This document shows, piece by piece, positions 45,842 to 56,663 of a stretch of 64,000 bases of DNA. The position numbers and the translations under genes are program-made. Within the stretch, counting starts at the first letter, position 1. The number at the start of each line of letters is the position of its first letter. A model generated the notes under the pieces. That model was not told the origin of the DNA and searched no databases. It saw only the letters and a list, made by a program, of their open reading frames with translations. The stretch is from Datisca glomerata. Its lineage: Eukaryota > Streptophyta > Magnoliopsida > Cucurbitales > Datiscaceae. The DNA is taken from the NCBI GenBank assembly GCA_003255025.1, contig QANY01011928.1, positions 1,100,052 to 1,164,051 on the forward strand. The letters run 5' to 3'.

Positions 45842-47090
45842 TTAATCAACAACCTCCACTGCAGAAAAGGCCTTTAATAACGAATTACCCATCGTAAAAA
45901 TCTGAAGCGAATCTACAACCACTGGAGAAGATCCTGCAACCATCGGAGAAGAAATGATTCTGGGCCATTCGAAGAATGGAGAAGAATCTGCGACTATCGG
46001 AGAAGAACCCGCGACTACTGGAGAAGAACTTACGACCACCGGAGAAGAATCTGCGACCACCGGAGTCCAACAACCATTGGAGAAGAACTGATTTTGAGTC
46101 GTTTGATGAACGGAGAAGCACCCCCGACCATCAGTCCTTCCTTTACACCGACCACCGGTGACCATGCAATCGTATCATCCCTAGAACAGAACACCGGCAA
46201 CGAAGTATCTCTTCCTCCCCTTTCCTCTGAAATAAAATCACCCACATTAATGTCCGATCTAAAAACTCTACCACTGTATTGCCCAGCTCTCCAATTAGGA
46301 CCTCTAAAATCTTATCCATCCTTTACCTCTCCTAGCACCCGAACCTCTACCTCCAAAATGACCACCACCAACGATAACATAAATAAGGGATCTCTGAAAC
46401 CTAGTTGAAAAATAACTCATGTCCGGCCCACCAAAAGCTCTGAGCCCCTCGCCATATTCACCCCCAGTCACATTACTAGCAGACCCTTGAAGATTACAGA
46501 ACCCATCCAAATGCAAAATTCTACGACAATAGCAAAATTTGGGTAATCGTTCAAACTTGAAAGAACACCAAACCTGACGACCATCAAAGTTAATAAACGA
46601 CCCCTCAACAGAGGTTTAGATATGTCGAATTCAACCTTCACCCTAGTAAATCACTTCAACTCAAAACCATCCTTCAAAAAACCATCATTCGTATCTACCA
46701 CTCTACCTACTTTGTTGCCAACAAGTTCAGTAACTGTTTTGCCTCTACATTCAACAGGTAAATCATGTAGTTGAATCCAAAAACTATTCAAGAAAAGCAT
46801 CTCCTTATTCAAGATAATCCAACATTCCACCTTTTAACAACAAAAAGATTTCCTTTGAAAAGGCATGGGCCATTCTCCCTGATAAATACTAATGCAGTAT
46901 CAATAGGAAAAAAACCTGAAATAAATCTTGATCGACCTCAACAAAATGAGCCTCCTCACTCAGACACCATGCTTTAGAAAGAGCCCTACTTTGTGATTGA
47001 TGGGACCAGTACGATGATTGAGTACGAGTTGTTTGTGGAGGTTTTTTGTCCCTAGCGTCATGGACGTGGGCGTCGTTTTGGATCAAAAGT
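45842..47090 (-). pseudogene. LINE-G ORF1 remnant (DUF4283, zf-CCHC_4 region, repetitive tail)
   Basis: On the minus strand AWCLSEEAHFVEVDQDLFQV (46889-47086) is DUF4283. Across frameshifts come FWIQLHDLPVECRGKTVTEL, VGRVVDTNDGFLKDGFELK and VEFDISKPLLRG, the segment preceding the zinc knuckle in LINE ORF1. The Ser/Pro-rich tail is encoded at 45842-46165. ORF2 is absent. Confidence 0.7.
45905..46085 (-). repeat. 24-bp coding repeat in the LINE-G ORF1 tail
   Basis: Units of about 24 bp (plus strand GGAGAAGAATCTGCGACCAC) are repeated six to seven times. They encode SSPVVADS-type octapeptides on the minus strand. The period is a multiple of three, so the frame survived the expansion. Confidence 0.75.
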
Positions 47091-48187
47091 TACCAATTGC
47101 GTCATTTTGCTCATCATCTCGAGTGCGCGAACCGGAGAAAAAACATCTTGAATTAAAACTATGTCATCAAGAATCTAAGCGAAAACTTTAGAAGTTGAAA
47201 AATGAAGGGAAGTTGATGTGCGACCTCTGAAGGAACAAATGAATGAATTGGAAAGTCGATTTGATAGTTTTGTGGCTTAAAATGATCCAAAATATATCCC
47301 TTTCTGAAACATGTAAGTTTTATCTTCTTACTTTTTGTAACAATTTTAACTATAATGTGAGAACGAAAGTTTATAATGTGATGTTTTTATTGGTTAGGAG
47401 GTGCTCGAGCAATCATATGAAAGAGTCATTGAAGACCTTGAAATATGCAAAGAGAAACCATTGCTTTGAATATCTTGAAATACTTCGAGGAATTCTTTTC
47501 TCATAAAACTACATGTAATTAAATTGAAAAACTTTGGTTGTAGCATCTTTTGAGAATTTCTATATTAAGTAATGTATTTTGTGATATCATTTGTTGTGAA
47601 ATGGAATTTAAAAAAAAGGCATATGCTAATTATATTTAAGCTTGTTTTATTTTTATAGTGTGAGGCGAGCTAGCTGAAATTTAATTTAAGGGGTGGGGTG
47701 GGTAAGCTTCCCGAAAGGTCAACTTATAATTTTTAGAAATGAAAGGTATGGTTAACTTATAAATTTAATATATTAATAGTGCGGGGGCTATTTTATCCAT
47801 TCTCTCGTCCTATATTCAACTCATTAGGGAAGGATATATTTTGAAATCCCTAATTATCCTATGCAACTTCAGTTTTTTATAACATGAAATTACCAACTTG
47901 CCCTTAGATTTGAAAACATTGACCTAAATAGTATAAATACAAAAACTTGAGTCCACCCGAAACACACTCTATCAAAACTCCTACTTTTAATGTTCCATAG
48001 AGCTACCGTAAACTCACCCACCACAAAACACAACCACATGTGAAACCCAAATAATACAACCCTAATAAAAAACCCAAAAAAAAACTTTAACCCTAAAAAA
48101 TATTTCGATAAACAAAAATAAACGAACAGAAAGAAGAAGCAAATTCCCCAAAAATTCATGCTACAAAAATTACAAACACTTTGATAT
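47091..48187. other. Intergenic DNA and 3' flank of the WRC gene
   Basis: 47240-47510 has an open plus-strand frame of 87 codons without recognisable features. The part next to 48188 should hold the 3' UTR of the minus-strand WRC gene. I see no clear AATAAA on that strand. Confidence 0.45.
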
Positions 48188-49471
48188 TCACATTAGCGAC
48201 TTCAACGACCGCGCTTTCACCGGCTTCCTCATCCTCTTCTTCCCGTTATTATCTCCATTCCCTATTTCATCCTCTTCTTCCTCTTCCTCCTCTAATTCAT
48301 CTTCTTCCACGTAATCCAGTTCCTCATTTCCAAAATCAGAAGAACAAGACAAAGACAAAGACAAAGACCTCGTACTGCTTGTATTGCTGCTCCTATTTCT
48401 ATTCCCATTATCCATCTTATTCCCTTCTCCTCCTCCTCCTCTATCGCCTCTTCTCTTCCCCCACAACGGTCCGAACCCCGAATAGTAATAGAACTCGTAC
48501 GGGTTCGAGCAGGACCCATTCTGGGCAGCCTTCTTCGCTGCCTGTGTGGGCCGCCCCCGCCGCTGCCCCGCCGAGGATGTTTCCGGGCCTTTCTTACTGA
48601 GAGTAGGAGTATTATTGTTAGTTTCAGTTGTAGAGTAAGACCTAAGAAGAGTGAGGTGATGGTCGCAGAAGGATTGCCCTTGTTTCGCTTCGTTCTTGCA
48701 TTGCCAACCTTTGCCATTGGTTTTCTGGCAAATTACGATACTCCCCTTCCCTTCCTCGATCCCAATTCCGTTATCTTCATCATCGTCTAACAGTTTAACT
48801 AGTTTCTCCGTTTCATTATCGTCCGCCATGCCCGATTCGTCCATCTTGGCTGACGAGCCGTCCATCATTGACGCGACGCTGCGCGTTTGCGTAATACAAA
48901 TCACGATATATATTCATACAGACTACATGATCTCTACCTATGCCGCGATAATCCACCGCGCAATAATTTAAATCTAATTTAAATTTTTCGTTTTATTTCA
49001 TATTACCATTTGAAAATGATACGAGTATTATAATGGCAATAATAATAATAATGATGATGATGATGATGATAAAAGAATTATTACCTCTCGACAGCTCCGA
49101 TGGAGTCGCCAAGGCTAGCATTACCAGTGAAGCTATCATCGACTTCCTGCTGCGAAATGAGGAAGACCGTTCACGTCAATCGGGAAGAGGAGAAGAGAGA
49201 AATTTAGGGTTTAGGAGGAACCCTAGATTGAGAAATGGGGAATGGGGGAGGGGGGAAGGGAAGAGAAGAAGAAAACTAAGGGGTAGATCTGTGAGGAAGA
49301 AGAGATGGAGAGAGAATAGCTAACCTGGTTAGAGTAATATGGGGCGGGGGCCGCAAAGGGAATCACATCCCAGGGAGACTGGTTGAGGTGGCACACGTGT
49401 GTTTGAGAGGCTGAACCGTCTGAGGAGGAGAAGAGTAGGGGTGAGAGCTTGGCGTTCTTGCGGATCCTCAT
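48188..49471 (-). CDS. WRC zinc-finger protein, three exons, intact (300 aa)
   Basis: Exons on the minus strand are 49471-49325, 49149-49085 and 48878-48188, with GT-AG introns. The joined frame is open for 300 codons. The start is chosen because MRIRKNAKLSPLLFSSSDGS and THVCHLNQSPWDVIPF are the conserved beginning of this plant family. Exon 2 ends in GDSIGAVE, and the split Ser codon joins to VASMMDG, another family signature. The WRC C3H motif is intact: Cys121, Cys131, Cys142 and His145 (spacing 9, 10, 2) in CQKTNGKGWQCKNEAKQGQ. An AT-hook-like RRGRP lies at 177-181 and the family block NPYEFYYYSGFGPLWGKRRG at 196-215. A Ser-rich stretch, a Glu-rich acidic run and a basic tail (KKRMRKPVKAR) follow. 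WRC domains also occur in GRF transcription factors and bind DNA, so a nuclear role is likely; the exact function is unknown. There is no QLQ domain, so it is not a canonical GRF. Confidence 0.93.
48879..49084 (-). other. WRC gene intron 2 (206 bp)
   Basis: Donor GAGAG|GTAATAA at 49085/49084; acceptor ACGCGCAG at 48879. It splits the Ser codon (AG|C) of the conserved GAVESVASMM segment. A (GAT)n microsatellite lies inside at 49050-49070 (plus strand ATGATGATG). Confidence 0.88.
49150..49324 (-). other. WRC gene intron 1 (175 bp)
   Basis: Donor CAG|GTTAGC at 49325/49324; acceptor TTTCGCAG at 49150. The exon begins CAGGAAGTC, so CAGCAG forms a tandem NAG acceptor that could add or drop one Gln codon. 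Confidence 0.85.
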
Positions 49472-49890
49472 GCTGGACGGACGGGGAAGATAGTGTGTGA
49501 AGGATATTACACACACACAGCAGCAGCAGCAGGAGGAGGTTCGCGAAGAGAGCAATATATGTGTGGGAAAACTGGGAGAGGTAGAGAGAGAAAGAATAAT
49601 CCAAAGGGGGAGGAGAGAGAAAGAGGGTTTGATGGGCCTTTGGGTTTGTGTTTTTCCTTCTTTGGTTTTAGAGAGAGAGAGATGGAGGTTTTGGGGGTTC
49701 TCTTCTCTCTCTCCTTCGTTTTTGCAGATCTCACACAGAACTCGATAATCAGGTTTTCTTGGCCCTTCATATTATTTAGATTTTGTCATTCCCTGGACGG
49801 TTATGCCCCTACATTTTTATCTTATTTACATGTGGTAAAGAACCCTGCCGCTATTACACGTCATTGTTCTTGTCCCAACTGATATATATA
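49472..49890 (-). promoter_or_regulatory. 5' leader and core promoter candidate of the WRC gene
   Basis: The minus strand upstream of the ATG is CT-rich (plus strand GAGAGAGAGAGATGG at 49671-49685), typical of plant 5' leaders. A TATATATA at 49883-49890 could serve as TATA box about 410 bp before the ATG. An upstream frame (49770-49507, 87 codons) and an in-frame ATG at 49555 lie in the leader and could affect initiation. There is no transcript evidence. Confidence 0.45.
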
Positions 49891-51334
49891 TTTTTTTTCA
49901 TATTCTTCTTTTTTTTAAGATAAGGGTAGATGTGATCTGGTGGGGACAAATTCACCGTAAGTTTCAAAAGGGATCCAGCAATAGTTTCTTTTTTGGTCTT
50001 GATATTTAGGTTCCCTTCCTACACTGTAAAAAAGAAAATCCAGTCTAGGAAGCGCTCACTTGATCTGTTGTCGTCAAGGTCATTTTGGTCATAAAAATGA
50101 ATTGCTTCTGAATAGGTACCAATCTCTCCACTCTTATTACTTGACCAAAAAAAATCACTCCCTCCACTCATAAAAACAAGGCAAGAGATCGCGCGTCCAA
50201 AAGACGCGCTAAAACAGCAAGTCGGGTTAAAGAGAAGTGGCGAACATAGCTGGTCCCACTTTGTGGAAGGTTTAATGTGATGAGAGTATCCTGATGGGTC
50301 CCATCCAGTGGGCCATCTAGATCAACCGTCGTGATGCATTAGAGACGAAGAGGAGTTCAATTGATGAGAGCAACAGATGATATCCAGGAGTAGGTCTGTC
50401 TGTCTTATTATTACTTTTTTTTTAGCTGTAGATCCACGTCTATTTCTTTAAGGTCATTTTAATGGTAGTTGAATTTTAAGTGATTTTTTTTATTAAAATT
50501 CTGCATAGAGAGAAAATATTATGACATTTTATTGTATTAGGTTAAGTAGTTTTTCTAATAAATTAAATTCTAAAAATTAATAATAATAAAATATTATTTG
50601 TACAAACAATGAAAATTTGTCACTGTCTTTAATGGCCAACCCCGAAAAACAACCTACCATTATAGGAGCATTGGAACTCCAATGGTTTACACGTCGCTTA
50701 TTGCTTTCCAAGATTCCAATATAAGATATGTTTTTTTTAATTCTTGATATTATTTTAACCTTATTATAATATTTTAGGTTATTTAGAGAAATATACTTTT
50801 TTTATGATTTTTATATCATTTTTTAAAATTCAGAAATTTATACTCTTGACTCATTAAATCAAACGGATTTTACTGTTCACACATTGTCCAAGGCAGATAC
50901 CCATCAAGTAGGAAAAGACGTTGCTTGCTTCTTCGCGTCTCTTCTGTTTCTCTTTCTTCTCCGCTCATTGGCTCTCTTCTTCCTCTTCGTCTCCATTCTC
51001 ATTTGTGCTCTCTTCTCGTGTCTCTTCTCCTTCTTCTTCGACAAGATAGTCCATGCAAGTCGTCTTCTTCTTCTTATTCTATTTCTATGGCACTCCGACA
51101 TGATAGCCGGGTAGGACACCCACCTACGAACAAACTCAGGTATCCATTACTTTTTTTACGCAGAAAAGGACTTAGAGAGTCAATTTGAAACTCATGTATC
51201 CATTATTCTTCTTACTAGGACTTTTTCTAGGGTTTGGGTTGTCCCTTTTAATGATTATAACCTTCTACATGTCTAAATTGATTGATATTTTTTATAGATG
51301 AATGTGATAACCATTTGAATATATTGGTTACTTG
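49891..51334. other. Intergenic DNA between the WRC promoter and MULE-2
   Basis: Contains a 7-bp-arm hairpin GCGCGTC-CAAAA-GACGCGC (near 50190) and the motifs TGGGTCCCA and TGGGCC near 50297-50315, which resemble TCP-type site II elements. 50890-51190 is pyrimidine-rich (TTCTTCTTC); its open frames look compositional. Part of it could be the 5' end of MULE-2. Confidence 0.4.
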
Positions 51335-51815
51335 AAGGGTTCAAGTAGTTGTTTAAGACTACTTGAACCCTTCAAGTAGTCCATTTGAAAATAATATCTC
51401 ACTACTTGAAAACTTCAAGTTGTCATTTTGATTCTGAAAGTGAAAATAAATGACTACTTGAAAGATTCAAACAGTGTATCTGACTACTTAAACCCTTCAA
51501 GTAGTGATTTTGATTCTGAAAGTCAAAATAAGTCACTACTTGAAAAGTTCAAGTAGTGTATCTGACTACTTGAATCCTTCAAGTAGTGATTTTGATACTG
51601 AAATTCAAAACAGTAACTATTTCAAGGGTTCAAGTAAATATATTCGATTACTTGAACCCTTCAAGTAGTGATTTGTTTCTGAAAATCAGAACAAGTCATT
51701 ACTTGAAGGGTTCAAGTAATTGTATCTGACTACTTGAACCTTTCAAGTAGTCACTGGTTCATTACTTGAAGGGTTCAATTAGTTTTATATAACTACTCAA
51801 ACCCTTCGGTAAGCA
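51335..51815. repeat. MULE-2 palindromes, upstream cluster
   Basis: About a dozen copies of the 23-bp palindrome (arms ACTACTTGAA and TTCAAGTAGT, centre CCC or GGG by orientation). They are separated by short spacers that are themselves palindromic (TTTTGATTCTGAAAGTCAAAA-like, written here only as arms TTTTGA and TCAAAA). Confidence 0.9.
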
Positions 51816-52364
51816 ATCACATGCTTTATGTGTATATATAAATGATGATACTAACTTTATATTCGCATCCTTCAACAGACATGACTCTAAAAATTCAGCT
51901 GACTCCAGTCTAATGATGATGAAATTATTCCTGCAAAAGTGAATTACCTCTTCAGCCTAAATGTTATCACGAAACTGAATGAGAAACTCACTGAATCTCA
52001 GAAGATTCTGTTTAGGAAGACATGTTTTAGTCATTTGTTGGACATATGGAGTATCTAATTTTCTGGAACTATATGTCATCACATGCTTCTTAGAAAAGCT
52101 ACGCAAAAGCATTTCACTGCTAAAGACAGGATGTATTTTCTCATAGCTGGAAAAGCAATAAGGTTCTCCAAGAGAGAATTTACTTTGATAACTGGCATTC
52201 ACTGTGGCACTCCTCATGACCTTGGAACATATGATAAGACTGCCCATAATATGACTTCAACCATGATGATAACATCAACAACAAGTGGTTGGAGGAAGTT
52301 TTTATTGGCAGCGAAGGTGTTAAGCATGTTTTATTGGAAGCTTGCAAACCTTCTCCCATGAATA

Positions 52365-52850
52365 GTTATATCTGACTACTTGAACCTTTCAAGTAGTGAT
52401 TTTGACTCTTGAAGTCAAAACATGTAACTACTTGAAGGGTTCAAGTAGTTGTAACTGACTACTTGAATCCTTCAAGTAGTGATTTTGACTCTGAAAGTCA
52501 AAACATACAACTACTTGAAGGGTTCAAGTAGTTGTATCTGACTACTGGAACCCTTCAAATAGTGATTTTGACTCTGAAAGTCAAAATATGTAACTATTTG
52601 AAGGATTCAAGTAATTGTATTTGACTACGTGAACCATTCAAATAGTGATTTTGACTCCAGAAATCAAAATATGTAACTACTTGAAGGGTTCAAGTAGTTG
52701 TATCTGACTATTTGAACCATTCAAGTAGTGATTTATTCACTACTTGAATGGTTCAAGTAGTTGTAACTGACTACTTGAACCGTTCAAGTAGTGATTTTGA
52801 CTTTGAAAGTCAAAACATATAATTACTTGAAGCGCTCAAGTGCTTTTTTT
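52365..52850. repeat. MULE-2 palindromes, ~84-bp compound tandem repeat
   Basis: A larger unit alternates a CCC-centred palindrome, a GATTTTGACTCTGAAAGTC spacer, a GGG-centred palindrome and TTGTATCTG, repeated about five times. It lies between the DUF1985 exon and the next coding stretch, probably in an intron. Confidence 0.9.
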
Positions 52851-53944
52851 AAATAAATCGTGAAACTTACATCTTTCAACAGATAAGGACATGTTTTTTA
52901 TGTTAATTTGTAGTTGAAGGTTCTTTTGACTTTCAACCCAACTGACCAAGAAGAGCAACAACCATTCTGAAAGAAATTTACAGATGTTCATAAAGTTGGG
53001 GCTGTTGTTGAGGAAGAGTTGGTCTTGCCTAGTCTTTTGTTTAACAGTGGAACTGTGGCTGAATAAGTTCCATTGTTAGACTATACTGCTTTTGGGGCGA
53101 TTACTAATAGTAGGGATGATGATGTTCATGCTTTCATGCATGAGACCAAAAAGAAGCTGGATATCATGACTTCTAATATTAAGGAACTTAAGGGTGACTC
53201 AACAATGCTGAAAAAATAAGCTGCTGATATTAAGCAGGAATTAAGAAGCATTGTAGGTCAGCTACAAGTCCTTATTGATGAGTAAGTGAGATCCCTAATT
53301 GGGTAAAATTTTTATATACATTCTTTTGACCAAGCTATTAAGGATGGTCACAACAATTTTGATAAGATGAATGTTGCATGTGAAGAAAAGTTGGATGGTA
53401 GTGAGGGGGAAAATTGGATGGTACTTAGGGGCGAAATGAAATTCATGGTTCTTCATTGAAAAAGTCTCCATTGGAGAATTTGGATGATATTGATGATAAC
53501 ACATCCCACATCATTTCTCAAATTGTTCAACAGTACGATATTGAAAGAGAAAGCACTTTCCTTCCCATTATGTCAAGTCTCTTTGGACAGATCTGGCAAA
53601 AAAACAACGTCGGATAAAAAAATTTGAGAAAGATGCACCTTTACTACCATTCAAACCCTTTGATAAACTAACAAGAAGATGAGAAAAAATTTGACCAGTG
53701 GTATGACTCCGTTGATGACAAGAAATTTTCTGAACTTATGTACATATATGTTTTGTTTTGTTTAAAAGAAGGTTAGATGATTGTATATATATGTTTTGTT
53801 TTATAGCACTGCTATCTAACTTAGCATTTCAACTGTTTGTAAGAAGTTCTTCTCCAAGCTCGTGGATCCAGTTGAATGGTTAGAATCAGATGTTCGTAAT
53901 TAATTAGTTTAGAATTCAACTAAATAAATTTTTGTTGTATTCTG

Positions 53945-54110
53945 TAGTAGTATTCTTATGACTACTTAAAGGTTTCAAGTAGTGTCCTTTGACTACTTGA
54001 AAAGTTCAAGTAGTGTCTTTTGACTACTTGAACCCTTCAAATAGATATTTTTTAGTCCGACATTAAGTTATCCAATGAGCATGAGATTACTTGAACCCTT
54101 CAAGTAGTAT
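53945..54110. repeat. MULE-2 palindromes in a Ulp1-like intron
   Basis: Four copies lie between the segment encoding VEWLESD (ending near 53890) and an acceptor TTGGCAG near 54165. Confidence 0.85.
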
Positions 54111-55164
54111 CATGTTCTCTGTTCTATAACATATAACGGATTTTTTCTTTATTTTGTTGGCAGCTTATTGATGAGAACTTCACGACTTCCACCCATATTT
54201 ACGAATCAATATTTCTGACGTTATTTTTTAGGTAAGCTTTTAGGTTTTTTCCAAAGTATAAATTCATTGCGAACTTAGTATGCTATAGTGATCAATTTGA
54301 TGACCTCAAATGTAGGCTAACATGTCTGATATATGTGAACTATTTGATGCTAATCCTTTTGGATTTTCATTAGAAGAAAATGATATTTTGCGAGCTTATA
54401 TAGTTGGGTTGAGCCCACATTTTGGAAGAGCTTAGGATTCTTGTGATCAAGTATGTACTCTTACACATTTGTCAAATTATGTCATTTAGAAGTTATTTTA
54501 TGCAAAGTTTGCTGAAATAATATTGTATAGGTTTTGTTTGTTATGAAGGTGAACAAATCTCACTGGATAACCGTGGAGTTGGACCTCAATGAACAACGCC
54601 ACTCAATAAGCCCACCTTCGTCCACTAATACGGCCTTTCACCCATCTACATCCCCGTGTACTAAAACTTACGAACTTTTTTTAAAATAGAAAGGAAGTTC
54701 ATAAAGTACTTGACAAGCGGACTCTAACTCATGTCAAAGTTCCTCAGCAAGGGAACATGTGAGCTTTGTTCTAGTACATATGACCTTAATTCATGGAGAG
54801 TGATATCTGATTTATTTTGCTTTTGATTTGTAGGTTTGATTGTGGTGTTTTTCCTTAAAAATTTTGGAGGCTCTGGTTTATGGTCGGGACTTAACAACTA
54901 TTAGGCAGAAAATTATCCCACAATTCCGCAAAAAGTTGGATGTGGACTTTTTCTGTCATACATCTCCACTTGAAGGTCTTGCATAACTATTAACACTTTG
55001 TTTTTGTTTGTTGTTTGGATTTCTGAATTTTTATAAACACTTTTTTGGATAAGAAGTTTTTTTATTGAATATATTTGTTGATTAGAATTCAAGAAATTAT
55101 AATTGATGAGAGGTTCAAAGTTGATTATTGTGTGAATTGTGCCAATTTTTATGTCTAGATTGCT

Positions 55165-56575
55165 CATTAACAAGAGACAAAAATGACTACTTTAAGGATT
55201 CAAGTAGTATTTTTTTAACTACTTGAACCTTTCAAGTAGTCACATGCTCTCTGTATAAACTGACGGTAACAAAGAATATGACTACTTGAAGAGTTCAAGT
55301 AGTTTTTTACTACTTGAACCCTTCAAGTAGTAAACAGAATACTACTTGAACACTTCAACTAGTTACATGCTCTCTGTATAAACTAAGGGTAACAAAAAAT
55401 ATGACTACTTGAAGGGTCAAGTAGTATTTGAAGGGTTCAAGTAGTATTTTTTTGACTACTTGAACCCTTCAAGTAGTCACATGCTCTCTGTATAAACTGA
55501 TGGTAACAAAGAATATGACTACTTGAAGGGTTCAAGTAGTAAAAAAACTACTTGAACCCTTCAAGTAGTAAACAGAATACTACTTGAACACTTCAACTAG
55601 TTACATGCTCTCTGTATAAACTAAGGGCAACAAACAATATGACTACTTGAAGGGTCAAGTAATATTTTTTACTACTTGAACCTTTCAAGTAGTCACATGT
55701 TCTCTGTATAAACTGAAGGTAAAAAATAATATGACTACTTGAACCCTTCAAGTACACATGCTCTCAGTATAAACTGACGGCAAAAAATAATATGACTACT
55801 TGAAGAGTTCAAGTAGGATTTTTTTGACTATTTAAACCCTTTAAGTAGTCACAAGCTCTTTGTATAAGCTAACGACAACAAACAATATGATTATTTGAAG
55901 GGTTCAATTAATTTTTTTACTACTTGAACACGTCAAGTAGCAAAAAAATACTACTTCAACCATTCAAGTAGTAAGAAAATACTACTTGAACCCTTCAAGT
56001 ATTTACATGCTCTTTGTATAAACTGACACAATAAATAATATGACCACTTGAAGGGTTCAAATAGTATTTTTTACTACTTGAAGGGTTCAAGTAGTATTTT
56101 TTACTACTTGAACCCTTCATAGTAAAACAAATATTACTTGAACCCTTCAAGTAGTTACATGCTCTTTGTATAAACTTGGGGCAACAAATAATATGACTAC
56201 TTGAAGGGTTCAAGTAGTTTTTTTTACTACTTGAACCCTTCAAGTATTAGATAAAATTACTACTTAAATCCTATAGGTATTTACCTCTATGTATAAACTG
56301 ACGGTAACAAACAATATGACTACTTGAAGGGTTCAAGTAGTCAAAGATCACTACTTGAACCCTTCAAGTAGACAAAAAAACATTACTTGAACTCTTCAAG
56401 TAGACAAAAAAATACTGTTTGAACCCTTCAAGTAGTAAAAAATACTACTTGATCCCTTCAAGTAATCATTTTTGTCTCCTACAATGATTTATCCAGAGAC
56501 AATGTGACTATTTGGAGGGTTCAAGTAGTCACAAACCACTATTTGAACCCATCAAGTAGTCATCAAATATATACA
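55165..56575. repeat. MULE-2 palindromes in the 3' spacer
   Basis: About 1.4 kb between the two genes with some 35-40 palindrome copies or halves in both orientations. They are linked by a recurrent spacer, CACATGCTCTCTGTATAAAC plus TGACGGTAACAAA. Unit period is about 100-130 bp in the best-preserved part (55240-55700). Confidence 0.92.
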
Positions 56576-56663
56576 ATTTGCATTAGTTTTCTTACTAACC
56601 AAAACAAATAAATGCTTAGGTGGATAAAAATAGATGCAATGTCTATACAAAATTCATACAAGC

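Larger units (their letters stand above)
51880..54986 (+). pseudogene. Ulp1-like gene of MULE-2 (DUF1985 + C48 peptidase), broken
   Basis: The N-terminal part is DUF1985: KLNEKLTESQKILFRKTCFS, HLLDI, HHMLLRKATQKHF and GKAIRFSKREFTLITGIHCG (51960-52210). A charged coiled stretch follows (DVHAFMHETKKKLDIMTSNI, 53119-53290). The peptidase part has LPFKPFDKLTRR (53650), FFSKLVDPVEWLESD (53850), VNKSHWITVELDLNEQ (catalytic His codon 54561-54563) and, after a GTAG acceptor, FDCGVF with the catalytic Cys codon at 54841-54843. A one-base frameshift follows, then LKILEALVYGRDLTTIRQKI and the stop at 54984-54986. In-frame stops (52058, 53065, 53217) and frameshifts make it non-functional. Introns carry palindromes. 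Confidence 0.78.

Noticed and set aside
48181..48971. Open plus-strand frames opposite the WRC gene (48181-48600, 48696-48971)
   Set aside because: They are antisense shadows of the Ser-rich and acidic coding sequence of the WRC exon, which has clear conserved signatures on the minus strand.
49033..49323. Plus-strand frame starting with repeated Ile/Met and ending in Arg-rich sequence
   Set aside because: It overlaps the WRC introns and exon 2 on the other strand and follows a GAT microsatellite and GA-rich DNA. No family resemblance.
50884..51188. Hydrophobic, Leu/Phe-rich frames that look like a membrane protein
   Set aside because: They arise from TTCTTC/CTCTTC pyrimidine tracts. No conserved residues, and frames are open on both strands for the same compositional reason.
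55165..56575. CRISPR-like look of regularly spaced palindromes
   Set aside because: The genome is eukaryotic, the intervals between repeats are themselves repeated rather than unique, and repeats occur in both orientations. No cas genes are present.
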